The position numbers and the translations under genes are program-made. This document shows, in pieces, positions 54,272 to 63,259 of a DNA stretch of 64,000 bases. The notes under the pieces were generated by a model. It saw nothing but the letters and a program-made list of their open reading frames with translations, was not told the origin of the DNA and ran no database searches. The DNA comes from Methylacidiphilum sp. Yel (GTDB lineage: Bacteria > Verrucomicrobiota > Verrucomicrobiia > Methylacidiphilales > Methylacidiphilaceae), in the NCBI RefSeq assembly GCF_004421185.1, contig NZ_LXQB01000029.1, positions 1-64,000 on the forward strand, given 5' to 3'. How positions within the stretch are numbered: position 1 is the first letter of the stretch; each line of letters opens with the position of its first letter.

Positions 54272-55066
54272 GTGAAAGGAAGCCTACAAAGCGCTTATTA
54301 TCTCCTTTTTTCCAGATCCATAACTTGTTATATTGAATTTTTAATTGGATCCTTTTGCCTTCTTTCTCCAATTTATTTCTCTATAGAATGCTTCGCTCAA
54401 AATGAAGGGCAAGTACTTGTTCGTTGGTACGGTCATGCTTTTGTCTATTTGATTTCTTCGACAGGTGTTCGAGTCGCCATTGATCCTTACGGAGAAGATA
54501 CTGTTAAATATAAGTTTCCCGATCGATTGCAAGCTGATGTTGTTTTAATTAGTTCTGAATCTGAAGATAGATCGGCTGGAGAAAAACTATTCGGCACCCC
54601 ACAAATTTTTCGGAGTATCACGGCCGTAGGTCCCAACAATGCAAGAGGTCATATTTTCAAAGGCATACAAACCTTTCGTGATAAATCTCAAGGATCCTTA
54701 CATGGCAAAAATACAGCCTTCGTCTTCAAGCTTGACAGAGTCAATTTTGCTCATCTAGGCGATTTAGCCCACCCCCTCAACCAAGACCAGTTAGCCGAAT
54801 TTGGCAGAGTTGATGTTCTCTTTCTCCCAATTGGTAACGAAACGCTCTCTAACGAAGAATTAGACAAAATAGCCTTGGATCTTGGAGCCCGTATCATCAT
54901 ACCCATTGCTTTTAAAACAACTCTCAGTGGCGATCTTGACCTCCGTCCGCTAGCCAATTACTTGGAGGGGAAAAAAAATGTGCGTTTTATCGATAGTTCT
55001 GAAATAATGGTCAGCCAATCAGACCTTCCTTCAGAACCTTGGATTTATGTACTCAAAGAGCCATAA
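54272..55066 (+). CDS. Metallo-beta-lactamase-fold paralogue lacking the metal-binding motif
   Basis: About 264 residues from the GTG at 54272; the start is uncertain. A hydrophobic stretch (about 23-40) suggests export or anchoring. The fold is seen in 'VRWYGHAFVYLISSTGVRVA', 'AIDPYG', 'ADVVLISSESEDRSAGEKLF' and 'NFAHLGDLAHPL'. At the place of the HxHxDH motif the protein reads SSESEDRS (residues 94-101): all three His are replaced, one Asp remains. The His of 'AHLGD' is kept. It is thus probably not a zinc hydrolase, or uses a different site. The frame continues upstream across the tRNA, but that part cannot be coding. Confidence 0.75.
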   Translation: MKGSLQSAYYLLFSRSITCYIEFLIGSFCLLSPIYFSIECFAQNEGQVLVRWYGHAFVYLISSTGVRVAIDPYGEDTVKYKFPDRLQADVVLISSESEDRSAGEKLFGTPQIFRSITAVGPNNARGHIFKGIQTFRDKSQGSLHGKNTAFVFKLDRVNFAHLGDLAHPLNQDQLAEFGRVDVLFLPIGNETLSNEELDKIALDLGARIIIPIAFKTTLSGDLDLRPLANYLEGKKNVRFIDSSEIMVSQSDLPSEPWIYVLKEP

Positions 55067-55402
55067 TTCTGCTACATGCCAATCGTATTTTTGTTAAACT
55101 ATTATGTAAGCAAAAGTTGAAATTTTACTTTCTTAAAAAAGACAGACAAAATAAAAAGGATAGTAGGAACTGATCACCGTAGCCCTAGGAGGTCGTAAGC
55201 CTTGTTTCTTGTAGAGATACTGCCAGTGGAAGAAGCAGCAAGCAGCTAGAAGCAATGTCCATGGGGTATTGTGGTCCATAAGGTTCAGAAGGGCCTAATG
55301 ATATGGAACCGATATCATTTTTTAAGGGCTATAGTTGAAGATAACAACTGAATATTCCTAAAACAATAGTCAGTAATGTAAAAAGAAAGGAGAGAGGGTA
55401 TT
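55067..55402. other. Intergenic region upstream of purD, 336 bases
   Basis: No gene that I can support. The segment 55180-55290 is more GC-rich than its surroundings, with stop-broken frames, and may be a decayed transposon end or a structured RNA; I cannot decide. No purine riboswitch core is recognisable. Confidence 0.35.
55299..55323 (+). terminator. Intrinsic terminator-like hairpin upstream of purD
   Basis: TGATAT and ATATCA pair around GGAACCG, followed directly by six T. The stem is short and AT-rich. It would end a transcript of the upstream region, or attenuate purD. Confidence 0.4.
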
Positions 55403-56704
55403 GTGAAGGTTCTTGTAGTTGGTGGCGGAGGCAGAGAGCATGCGCTCTGTTGGTCATTAAAAAAAGATACGTCTGTAAAAAAGATTTTTGTTGCACCCGG
55501 CAATGCTGGAACTGAAGAATTCTGTACTAATCTCCCTATTGGGATCTATGACATGGATAATCTTTTTCATTGGGCCAGGGAAAATCGACCAGATCTCACA
55601 GTGGTAGGTCCAGAAATGCCTCTTTGCGATGGGATTGCCGATAAATTTGAATCGATCGGGCTGAAAATCATTGGCCCAAAGAAAAGGGCAGCTAGACTAG
55701 AAGGAAGTAAAGCATGGACCAAAGAACTTATGGTCCATTACAAAATCCCAACTGCTGAAGCTAGAATCTTTGAAAACCCTATCGATGCCATCCATTTTAG
55801 CAAAAGTTTTCATTTTCCCCAAGTTATAAAAGCCGATGGGCTTGCTTCAGGGAAAGGAGTTTTGATTGTTCATGATCCTACTGAGGCTGAGAACTCTATT
55901 CGCAAGTTAATGGATCAAAAAATCTTCGGAGCCGCTTGCAAAAAGATTCTTATTGAAGAATTTCTCGAAGGGATAGAGCTTTCTCTTTTTGTCCTTCTGG
56001 ATGGTCGAAACTATCGGGTTTTAGCAGCAATTCATGACTATAAAAAGGCTTTTGACTTTGATAAAGGTTTGAATACAGGAGGAATGGGTGCCTTTTTCCC
56101 AAGCCCAATCTTTGATGCCTCCCTACAAAGTTCTGTAGAGAAAAAAATCATTTTGCCTCTTCTGGAAGCGTTTCAAAAAGAGCAGATTATTTACAAAGGC
56201 ATTCTCTATGCTGGTTTAATGATTACTCGCTTTGGTCCAGCTGTTTTGGAGTTTAATATCCGACTCGGAGATCCAGAGGCTCAGGTTTTGATGCCAGCAT
56301 TACAAACCTCTTTTATGGAAATCGCTCAGGCTCTCATAGACACAAAACTTGAAAAACTCAATATCCAGTTCAAAGAAGATCTTCATTTTGTTGGCGTTGT
56401 CATAGCCTCCAAAGGATATCCTGAAAAATATGAAATAGGCAAAGAAATTATCCTCAACGAAAAGGATCTTATGGAGGAGGAACGGAAGCAAAGCTTGTTG
56501 TTTCATTCGGGAACAAAAAAAATAGACGGCAGACTTGTCTCCTCAAGTGGAAGGGTGTTGTGTTCGGTAGGCTATGCTCAATCCCTGGAAGAAGCGAAAA
56601 AAATGGCGTATCGTCGAATCGATACAATCCATTTTGAGGGTATGTTCTACAGGAAGGATATTGGCCAACTGCGTATTCCTTCATTCCTTTTAAAGCAGCT
56701 TTAG
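55403..56704 (+). CDS. purD: Phosphoribosylamine-glycine ligase
   Basis: 433 residues. 'VLVVGGGGREHALCWSLKKD' is the N-terminal PurD signature; the ATP-grasp domain contains 'KADGLASGKGVLIV', 'EEFLEGIELSLFVLLDG' and 'NTGGMGAFFPSP', with the metal site in 'LEFNIRLGDPEAQ'. It joins glycine to phosphoribosylamine, step two of purine synthesis. The start is a GTG with a strong AAAGGAGAG site upstream. Confidence 0.95.
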   Translation: MKVLVVGGGGREHALCWSLKKDTSVKKIFVAPGNAGTEEFCTNLPIGIYDMDNLFHWARENRPDLTVVGPEMPLCDGIADKFESIGLKIIGPKKRAARLEGSKAWTKELMVHYKIPTAEARIFENPIDAIHFSKSFHFPQVIKADGLASGKGVLIVHDPTEAENSIRKLMDQKIFGAACKKILIEEFLEGIELSLFVLLDGRNYRVLAAIHDYKKAFDFDKGLNTGGMGAFFPSPIFDASLQSSVEKKIILPLLEAFQKEQIIYKGILYAGLMITRFGPAVLEFNIRLGDPEAQVLMPALQTSFMEIAQALIDTKLEKLNIQFKEDLHFVGVVIASKGYPEKYEIGKEIILNEKDLMEEERKQSLLFHSGTKKIDGRLVSSSGRVLCSVGYAQSLEEAKKMAYRRIDTIHFEGMFYRKDIGQLRIPSFLLKQL

Positions 56705-56789
56705 CAAAGGATGAAAAAATTCTAATTAGTTTTTCTCGGACATTTGGGATCCACTTGCATCTTTTTAATACTCTCATTATATATATAGC

Positions 56790-57695
56790 ATGTTCAAACG
56801 TGTATTTCTGCTCATTCTGACCAACATTGCCGTCATTGTTTTGTTGACATTCTTTATATCAATTTTCCATCTGGATCGTTGGTTAAACGCCTATGGAATA
56901 GATTATAGGGCGTTATTCCTTTTTTCCTTAGTGGTAGGTTTTACAGGCAGTTTTATTTCACTGGCCATCTCGAAATGGATGGCTAAAATGGCCTACAACA
57001 TTCAGGTTATTCAACAGCCATCCAATGAAGCTGAAAGATGGTTGTTGGAAACAGTCAGTGAACTAGCCAACAGGGCCAATATACCTATGCCCGAGGTTGG
57101 CATCTATGAAAGTCCTGAAGTCAACGCCTTCGCGACTGGGCCCTCTCGGTCTAATGCACTGGTAGCCGTCAGCACGGGAATCCTAGCGCAAATGAATAAA
57201 AAGCAGATTGCTGGGGTGCTTGGCCATGAGATTACTCATATTAGTAATGGAGACATGGTCACGATGACCTTATTACAAGGGGTGGTGAACACTTTTGTAG
57301 TGTTTCTTTCTAGGATTATAGGCTTCTTTATAGACCGTCTTTTCAGCCGGAATGATGAAAGAGAATCGATCGGCATCGGTTTTTATATGGGAATGTTTAT
57401 CTCTGAAATTGTACTAGGTCTTTTAGCTTCTTTTATTGTTGCCTGGTATTCTCGAATGAGGGAATTTCGTGCCGATGCGGGTGGTGCGCATCTGGCAGGT
57501 AAAGAGGCTATGCTTTCAGCTCTCAAAAAACTAAAACAGATTATGGAGGGAGAATCGGCTTTTATTGATGAACGATCGCCCGCCTTAAACGCTTTCAAAA
57601 TCAATGGTCGGCCTGGAGGAATCCTTGCTCTTCTGGCCACCCATCCACCGTTGGAGGAAAGAATCAAAGCTCTAGAAAATCTCCCAGAAGAATAG
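56790..57695 (+). CDS. htpX: Membrane zinc protease HtpX
   Basis: 301 residues. Two N-terminal transmembrane helices (about 5-25 and 40-60), then the M48 active site 'LGHEITH' (His146, Glu147, His150), two further hydrophobic segments, and the third zinc ligand region 'REFRADAGGAHLAG'. HtpX degrades misfolded inner-membrane proteins together with FtsH. It lies 85 bases after purD. Confidence 0.93.
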   Translation: MFKRVFLLILTNIAVIVLLTFFISIFHLDRWLNAYGIDYRALFLFSLVVGFTGSFISLAISKWMAKMAYNIQVIQQPSNEAERWLLETVSELANRANIPMPEVGIYESPEVNAFATGPSRSNALVAVSTGILAQMNKKQIAGVLGHEITHISNGDMVTMTLLQGVVNTFVVFLSRIIGFFIDRLFSRNDERESIGIGFYMGMFISEIVLGLLASFIVAWYSRMREFRADAGGAHLAGKEAMLSALKKLKQIMEGESAFIDERSPALNAFKINGRPGGILALLATHPPLEERIKALENLPEE

Positions 57696-57710
57696 TAAAA
57701 GAAGGATTAT

Positions 57711-57736
57711 AAAAATGCTCTTCCTAAAAAGAAGAG
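57711..57736 (-). terminator. Terminator of the succinate-semialdehyde dehydrogenase gene
   Basis: CTCTTC (57718-57723) and GAAGAG (57731-57736) form a stem with a 7-base loop, followed on the minus strand by CATTTTT. It lies between converging genes. Confidence 0.45.
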
Positions 57737-57838
57737 GCTAAAAAAACAAATAGTTTAAGGCTGCAAAAAAAAGCCAGGAGACTCCCTCCTAAGAAAGCGG
57801 CAGAAAACTTAATCTCTTACTGTTTAATTCTCTAGGTC

Positions 57839-59281
57839 TTAATCGAGATTAAACGACAAATACTTCGTTTCTAAAAACTCTTTTATACCCCACTGCCCTC
57901 CTTCCCTTCCTATTCCAGACTCTTTTATTCCACCAAAAGGGGCTTGACAACAGGAAGGCCTCCCATCGTTTATTCCAACGATCCCAAAACGGAGAGCTTC
58001 GGATAGACGAAAAGCTCTTTTGAGATCAGAAGTCATGACATAAGAAGCTAAGCCATAATTGGTGGCATTGGACCAACGAATAACTTCCCTTTCCGTTTCG
58101 AAAGGAATGACTGGCAAAACTGGACCAAAAATTTCTTCGCTAAGTATTCTTGCAGAGGGATCAGAGACCCAAACAATAGTTGGAGCAAAATACAATCCTA
58201 GGGATTCCCCTCCACAGAGAATTTTTCCGCCTTTTTCCAAGACATCCGCAAGCAAGGAATGAATTTTTTGAAGAGAGGGTTCTCCAACCAGCGGACCAAT
58301 ATCGGTACTTGGGAGGAATGGATCTCCGAGGACAAGCTTTTTTGTCTCTTCAACTAGTTTACTGCAAAAGGACTCGCTAATCTTTTTTTCGACATAAAGC
58401 CTATTTACGGCAACGCACGCTTGTCCAGCATTCCTAAATTTTGCCTGAATGGCTTCTCTAATAGCTGTGTCTATGTCGGCATCAGCAAAGACAATCATGG
58501 GAGCATTCCCTCCCAACTCTAAAATAACGCCTTTTAAAGTTTTAGCTGCTTCCTTATAGATAGCCTTCCCTACGGATAGGCTGCCAGTAAAGGAAATTTT
58601 TCTAATTCTAAAATCATCAAAAAATACCTTACAAAGCCTTTCAGGATTAGCCGTTGGTAACACTTGTAAAACCCCAGGAGGCCCTCCAGCCTTATCCCAA
58701 AGAGAGGCAAGAAAGGTTGCAGTCAATGGACTCCGTTCAGCGGGTTTAATGATTATGGTACACCCAGCCGCAATGGCTGCAGCTGCTTTTCTAGTAACCA
58801 TTGCCGCTGGGAAATTCCATGGGGTAATGGCTAACACAGGCCCAACAGGTTCATAAAGCACCACGATTCGCTTGGAAGACACAGGAGCAGGAATAGTTAA
58901 CCCATAGATACGTTTGGCTTCTTCAGCATACCACCAGACAAAACTAGCAGCATAATCGACTTCCTTTTTTCCTTCTTTAATAGGCTTTCCCATTTCCAAA
59001 GCCATGATTTCAGCCAACTGATTTTTTTCTTCCACAATCAATCGAGCCCAATGCGATAAAATTTGATATCGGCTATCCACTGAAGTAGCTTTCCACAGTT
59101 CAAAAGCTTCCTCAGAGGCATCAATTGCTTGAAGAGCTTCCTTTGGACCACAATCAGCAATCAGCCCTATAACCCTCCCATCGATAGGACTGATCAGCTC
59201 AAAACTATCCAATGTGTCCACCCAGCTGTTTCCTATCTTAGCGAGTTTAATAATTTTTTCATTTATGAGTTGAGAATACAT
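57839..59281 (-). CDS. gabD: Aldehyde dehydrogenase, succinate-semialdehyde dehydrogenase type
   Basis: 480 residues, normal for the family. 'AITPWNFPAAMVTRKAAAAI' is the cofactor-binding segment; Glu255 in 'ILELGGNAP' and the nucleophile Cys289 in 'FRNAGQACVA' are in place, followed by 'EIFGPVLPVI' and 'PFGGIKESGIGREGG'. Sequence style ('MGKPIKEGKKEVDYAASFVW') is that of GabD-like enzymes oxidising succinate semialdehyde to succinate. In an organism without a full 2-oxoglutarate dehydrogenase this enzyme could close the TCA cycle; the neighbours give no clue. Confidence 0.85.
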   Translation of the reverse strand: MYSQLINEKIIKLAKIGNSWVDTLDSFELISPIDGRVIGLIADCGPKEALQAIDASEEAFELWKATSVDSRYQILSHWARLIVEEKNQLAEIMALEMGKPIKEGKKEVDYAASFVWWYAEEAKRIYGLTIPAPVSSKRIVVLYEPVGPVLAITPWNFPAAMVTRKAAAAIAAGCTIIIKPAERSPLTATFLASLWDKAGGPPGVLQVLPTANPERLCKVFFDDFRIRKISFTGSLSVGKAIYKEAAKTLKGVILELGGNAPMIVFADADIDTAIREAIQAKFRNAGQACVAVNRLYVEKKISESFCSKLVEETKKLVLGDPFLPSTDIGPLVGEPSLQKIHSLLADVLEKGGKILCGGESLGLYFAPTIVWVSDPSARILSEEIFGPVLPVIPFETEREVIRWSNATNYGLASYVMTSDLKRAFRLSEALRFGIVGINDGRPSCCQAPFGGIKESGIGREGGQWGIKEFLETKYLSFNLD

Positions 59282-59332
59282 AATTGACTTAGCTCTGAAA
59301 AAAAAGAATTTCTATAAACAAAAAGTAAGATT

Positions 59333-60151
59333 TTATGGGACCGCTACCGGCTTATCCTTTTCAAAAGAATATCGTTCGACCTGAATCCAGCGGTCCCCTT
59401 CTTTGATAGGCTCTTTATGGATCTTTACATCTTTAACAATCAGTTTGCCACTTTTTTCATCGAACCAAAAGTCTATATCATAAAATTTTTCTGGATCGCC
59501 TTTTTCTCGAAAATCTGTACAGGCAAAATATTCTTTTCCGGGGATTCTTCTCACTGGATTATGAATATCAACAAATTCCAATGGAATATTTTTTCCTGTC
59601 TTAGGATCTTTCAAATAAAAGACTCCCCCCCCTTCTTTCATCTTTTGGGCTATATATTCATGAATGGCTGCTTTGACTTCCCAAGCACGTTTTTGTTCAT
59701 ACTCTCCAGGATGTTCTGTAGAGGGTAACCACCACCAAGGAATAGGATTGCGCGTTTGTAAAACCCATTTATCTCCTTCCCTCTTTGGGAATTTGTAAAC
59801 CCTTATATCCATTAAGAGCAACTGCGTGCCTTTAGGTTTCCACCAAAAATCGAGTTCATAAGGTTTGGACGCATCCGAACTGTCATGAAATTGAACCGTA
59901 GCAAAGTATCCATAACCAGCCAAAGACCGGACCATACGGACTTTTTCATAGACAAGAGAGAGTTCTTGATAAGAAACAGGATCGCGAAATGGGAATATTC
60001 CATTTGTAGATTTTTCTGAAATATATTTTTGAACTTCCCGCTCAATTTCGGCTTTCGTAAATTCAGTTTCCTGACAAAGTCCATGAATAACGCTTAGAAC
60101 CAGAAAAAAAACAGCGAATAAAACACCTTTTTTCAAAAAATACGCATTCAC
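59333..60151 (-). CDS. Exported protein with two related domains
   Basis: 272 residues with a signal peptide (about 1-25, 'GVLFAVFFLVLSVIHGLCQ'). Two similar halves follow: 'YGYFATVQFHDSSDASKPYE' with 'LDFWWKP', 'LLLMDIRVYK.P.REGDKWV', and 'KEYFACTDFREKGDPEKFYD' with 'IDFWFDE', 'LIVKDVKIHKEPIKEGDRWI'. Each looks like a compact beta-rich domain of about 110 residues. I know no family. It is close to the DUF420-SCO1 group, 78 bases after DUF420 on the same strand, which suggests a link to envelope or oxidase assembly. Confidence 0.75.
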   Translation of the reverse strand: MNAYFLKKGVLFAVFFLVLSVIHGLCQETEFTKAEIEREVQKYISEKSTNGIFPFRDPVSYQELSLVYEKVRMVRSLAGYGYFATVQFHDSSDASKPYELDFWWKPKGTQLLLMDIRVYKFPKREGDKWVLQTRNPIPWWWLPSTEHPGEYEQKRAWEVKAAIHEYIAQKMKEGGGVFYLKDPKTGKNIPLEFVDIHNPVRRIPGKEYFACTDFREKGDPEKFYDIDFWFDEKSGKLIVKDVKIHKEPIKEGDRWIQVERYSFEKDKPVAVP

Positions 60152-60229
60152 TTTAATGCTCCTTTAGAAATAATGGATGAGCGATCCTAGCGCATTGTCA
60201 AGAAATGTTTTCACAGGCAATAACAATTA

Positions 60230-60655
60230 TTAAGTTTTTGTGAACCAATGGTAGAGCATAAAATAGACTAAGACCCCAGTAATTGACACATAAACCCAGC
60301 TAGGCCAAAGCAATTTGGTAATCCGGGTATGTTTATGGAATTGGCCTGTGAGGGCATAGTAAACAGCAAAAAAAATAGCGGGTAGGTTGACGATGGCAAG
60401 AATGGTATGCGTTGTTAATATCGAAAAATAGACAGGCCTGGACCAATCGTGCCTAGGAAATGGAGTGGCTCCATGATAATAATGGTAAATGAGATAACAA
60501 GTAAGAAAAGCAATAGAGAGACCCACAGCAATGAGCATCATCCACTTGTGCAGCTCCTCTCTGCCACGTTTAATGGCAATATAGCCAAACAAAAGAAAAC
60601 AGAAAGTCAGGGCATTTAAGGAAGCATTAATGGCAGGCAAATCTTTTACTTGCAT
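60230..60655 (-). CDS. DUF420 membrane protein
   Basis: 141 residues with four hydrophobic helices. Family marks: 'LPAINASLNALTFCFLLFGY', 'ELHKWMMLIA' with the conserved His, 'CYLIYHYYHG', 'YFSILTTHTILAI' and 'HKHTRITKLLWPSWVYVS'. Conserved histidines suggest metal or heme contact. DUF420 proteins (CtaM-like) occur beside cytochrome oxidase and SCO genes and are needed for oxidase assembly in some bacteria. Here SCO1 is directly upstream. Confidence 0.87.
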   Translation of the reverse strand: MQVKDLPAINASLNALTFCFLLFGYIAIKRGREELHKWMMLIAVGLSIAFLTCYLIYHYYHGATPFPRHDWSRPVYFSILTTHTILAIVNLPAIFFAVYYALTGQFHKHTRITKLLWPSWVYVSITGVLVYFMLYHWFTKT

Positions 60656-60748
60656 CGAGTTGAATAGTCTTTTCTTCTAGAAGAGAAGGCAAGGCAAATG
60701 ACTTTAAAAAACAATTCCTTCCAGCTAGCTTGGCAGTTTTCTCTCTTC

Positions 60749-61426
60749 TTAAGTTCCTTTGTTCGTCTTTGAAGATTCTTGCAATAAAAGAAGAATATCT
60801 ATGGAAATATCCTTTGGCGTTTTTTGATTGAGTCCATCATAATATTTCCTAATAAATCCATCCTGATCTATTAATACAAATTGAGTCGAGTGAAAGAATT
60901 TTCCTTCGGCTTGCACTTTATCTTTAGGATTCTCCCCCATTCCCAGCGCTAGCCCCTTGACCACAAATTCTTGTACCTCTTGTGGTTTACCCGTTACAAA
61001 GAACCAAAAAGATGGATCCGCATGATATCCCTCAGCGTATTTTCTCAACACGGCCCCACTATCTTCTTCTGGATCAATAGAAATGGACACTAGCCTTACT
61101 CCTTCAATCTTTCCAAGAATACTCTGCAACTGGGACATCCTAAGTGTTTCGGTCGAACAAGGACCAGGACAGTGCGTATAAATAAGATCGGCCACCCAAA
61201 TTTTTCCTTTTAAGTCGTTGGCAGTGATCGTGACACCATCGGATCGAACAAAAGAAAAGGGGGGGATTTGCCTAATTTTAGGCATATTGGACCTTGCTTT
61301 CCAGTATTTTACCTGAAAGTAGCTGGATGTTAGGTTTAGGAAAAAAGAAATAGCAACAAGAGATATAAATAGAACAACGAGGGTTTTAACAAGACTTTGA
61401 GAGTTCTCTTTGTGTTGAAGGCTCAT
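60749..61426 (-). CDS. SCO1/SenC-family copper chaperone
   Basis: 225 residues. One N-terminal transmembrane helix (about 14-33) anchors a thioredoxin-fold domain. The copper ligands are present: Cys86 and Cys90 in 'THCPGPC' and His179 in 'FFHSTQFVLID'. SCO proteins deliver copper to, or reduce, the CuA site of cytochrome c oxidase. Its start overlaps the stop of the ABC permease gene by four bases (ATGA), and DUF420 lies downstream, forming an assembly module. Confidence 0.9.
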   Translation of the reverse strand: MSLQHKENSQSLVKTLVVLFISLVAISFFLNLTSSYFQVKYWKARSNMPKIRQIPPFSFVRSDGVTITANDLKGKIWVADLIYTHCPGPCSTETLRMSQLQSILGKIEGVRLVSISIDPEEDSGAVLRKYAEGYHADPSFWFFVTGKPQEVQEFVVKGLALGMGENPKDKVQAEGKFFHSTQFVLIDQDGFIRKYYDGLNQKTPKDISIDILLLLQESSKTNKGT

Positions 61427-62217
61427 GGATTTTTCACTTTTATTTTATCGGTCACCCAAATACTTATTCCTGTGACAAGCACAAAAAATATAAATGTTAT
61501 TACAAAATACATAGCTAACGTATGGAGAGCAAGAGTAGAATGTGGGGACAACCAAAACCGTAACATCTCTAGTCCATAATACAATGGATTAAGAAAAATC
61601 AGCGTTTTAATCCACCCATAGGCTCCTTCAGCAGGAAACAAGGCTCCAGATAAGAGCCATAAAGGCATCAGGAAAAGATTCATCAGGGCATGATAGCCTT
61701 GAACAGAATCAAGTGGCCATGCAAGAATATAGCCCACTGCAGTCATCGCCATTCCTAGCAAGAATAAAGTTACCACCACACCAACCAATCGCTCCAGGCT
61801 AAAGGGGATACCTAGAGGCAGGGACAAAAAATAAACAAGTAATGATTGCAACAATCCTAAAGAAGTTCCGCCTAAGAGCTTCGAAAAGACAATTGCACTA
61901 CGCGATATGGGCGCACACAGCACCCCTTGTAGGAAACCTTCCTTTCTGTCTTCGATAATGGAAATAGTCGAGAAAATAGCTGTAAAAAGAAGGATGAGAA
62001 GAAGCATACCCGGGAAAAAGTATAGCAGATAGTTTGGTTCATTGGATGAATGGAAAGATTTTCCTACCCCCGATCCGATTAAAAGCCAGAATACCAAAGG
62101 AGTACCCAGAGCTCCTATGATTCTATTTTTTTGGCGCAGGAACCGGACGACCTCTCGCATCCATAGCGTATAAATAGCTAAAGGAATATTTTCAACTCTT
62201 CTAATGGGCTGTTTCAT
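61423..62217 (-). CDS. ABC-2 type transporter permease
   Basis: About 264 residues from the ATG at 62217. Six hydrophobic segments of an ABC-2 membrane protein; 'YFFPGMLLLILLFTAIFST', 'EDRKEGFLQGVLCAPISRSA' (cytoplasmic coupling loop) and 'LMPLWLLSGALFPAEGA' are typical of the NodJ/DrrB-like group. The start lies inside the end of the ATPase gene and the stop overlaps SCO1, so the three are coupled. The substrate is unknown; the context suggests a role in cytochrome oxidase or heme-protein maturation. Confidence 0.87.
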   Translation of the reverse strand: MKQPIRRVENIPLAIYTLWMREVVRFLRQKNRIIGALGTPLVFWLLIGSGVGKSFHSSNEPNYLLYFFPGMLLLILLFTAIFSTISIIEDRKEGFLQGVLCAPISRSAIVFSKLLGGTSLGLLQSLLVYFLSLPLGIPFSLERLVGVVVTLFLLGMAMTAVGYILAWPLDSVQGYHALMNLFLMPLWLLSGALFPAEGAYGWIKTLIFLNPLYYGLEMLRFWLSPHSTLALHTLAMYFVITFIFFVLVTGISIWVTDKIKVKNP

Positions 62218-63217
62218 TTTCTTTATCTCCAACAACAAATTGACGACCAGTCAAATGGAGAAAGACATCTTCTAAAGAGGTTTTAGAAATAGTCATAGCC
62301 GTAATATAGCTCTGATGCCTTTCCAACAAATCTGCAGCAAATTGAAGAAGGGCCTGTGGACTTTCATCCTTTTTCGATTCGACAACAATCGCTCCGTTAA
62401 GTTTTACAGGCGCCCTCCCAAGGCTAAGAATATCCTTTTCTAAAATATCTGTAGAAGATGACCGAATAGTGAGAACAAGTCCTGGGAGCAAAGACCTGAG
62501 CCGATCTGGACTATCCCAAGCAATGACTTTTCCTTGGTCTAAGATTAACACTTTATCGCATCTTTCTGCTTCATCCATCAAATGGGTTGTAACGAGAATG
62601 GTCAGATTTAATTCTTTTCTTAGAGTAAAAAGATAGTTCCAAATATCTCTGCGTGCGGCTGGATCAATTCCCGTACTTGGCTCATCTAGAATTAAGACTT
62701 CCGGCCGATGCAATATGCCTTTTGCCACTTCAACCCTTCTTTGGAGCCCTCCCGATAAAGTCTCCACAAGATCTTTTTTCCTTTCAGAAAGATGAAAGAG
62801 CTTTAATAAGTCCTCGATTCGATTCCGCAACTCTTTGCCATGTAAATTATACAAGTGGCCTTGATGCAACAAATTCTCTTCAACAGTTAATTTTTTATCT
62901 AGGCTTGGTGATTGAAAGACAATACCCATGATAGCACGAGCCGAAGCACTTTCTTCAGGATACGAAAACCCAGAAATATTGACTGTTCCAGAGGACAAAG
63001 GTAATAAAGTGGAAAGAATTCTAAAAAGGGTTGTCTTCCCACTGCCATTAGGCCCCAGAATCCCAGCAATCATCCCCTCTGCCACCTCGAAACTTACATT
63101 ATTTAAAGCTAAACGCTCTCCATAAGAAAAAGTTAGATTTTTTACTTCTACTTTGGTTCGCCGTTTGATCTTTTCTGTTCTTAGAGATTGAGTTTGAATA
63201 GGAAAATCTGTATTCAT
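62201..63217 (-). CDS. ABC transporter ATP-binding protein
   Basis: 338 residues from the ATG at 63217 (GGAA about ten bases upstream). Walker A 'GPNGSGKTT' (55-63), signature 'ETLSGGLQRRVEVA', Walker B 'VLILDEPSTGID', and the switch His in 'ILVTTHLMDEAERC'. A C-terminal extension of about 90 residues resembles the DrrA/NodI regulatory tail. It pairs with the ABC-2 permease encoded directly downstream, which its gene overlaps by 17 bases. Confidence 0.92.
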   Translation of the reverse strand: MNTDFPIQTQSLRTEKIKRRTKVEVKNLTFSYGERLALNNVSFEVAEGMIAGILGPNGSGKTTLFRILSTLLPLSSGTVNISGFSYPEESASARAIMGIVFQSPSLDKKLTVEENLLHQGHLYNLHGKELRNRIEDLLKLFHLSERKKDLVETLSGGLQRRVEVAKGILHRPEVLILDEPSTGIDPAARRDIWNYLFTLRKELNLTILVTTHLMDEAERCDKVLILDQGKVIAWDSPDRLRSLLPGLVLTIRSSSTDILEKDILSLGRAPVKLNGAIVVESKKDESPQALLQFAADLLERHQSYITAMTISKTSLEDVFLHLTGRQFVVGDKENETAH

Positions 63218-63259
63218 TTTAAAAGTTTCCAACTCGAAAAAAATGCCACTATCTACTTT

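Noticed and set aside
55067-55402. Purine riboswitch in front of purD
   Set aside because: I could not find the three-way junction core; the sequence gives no support beyond position.
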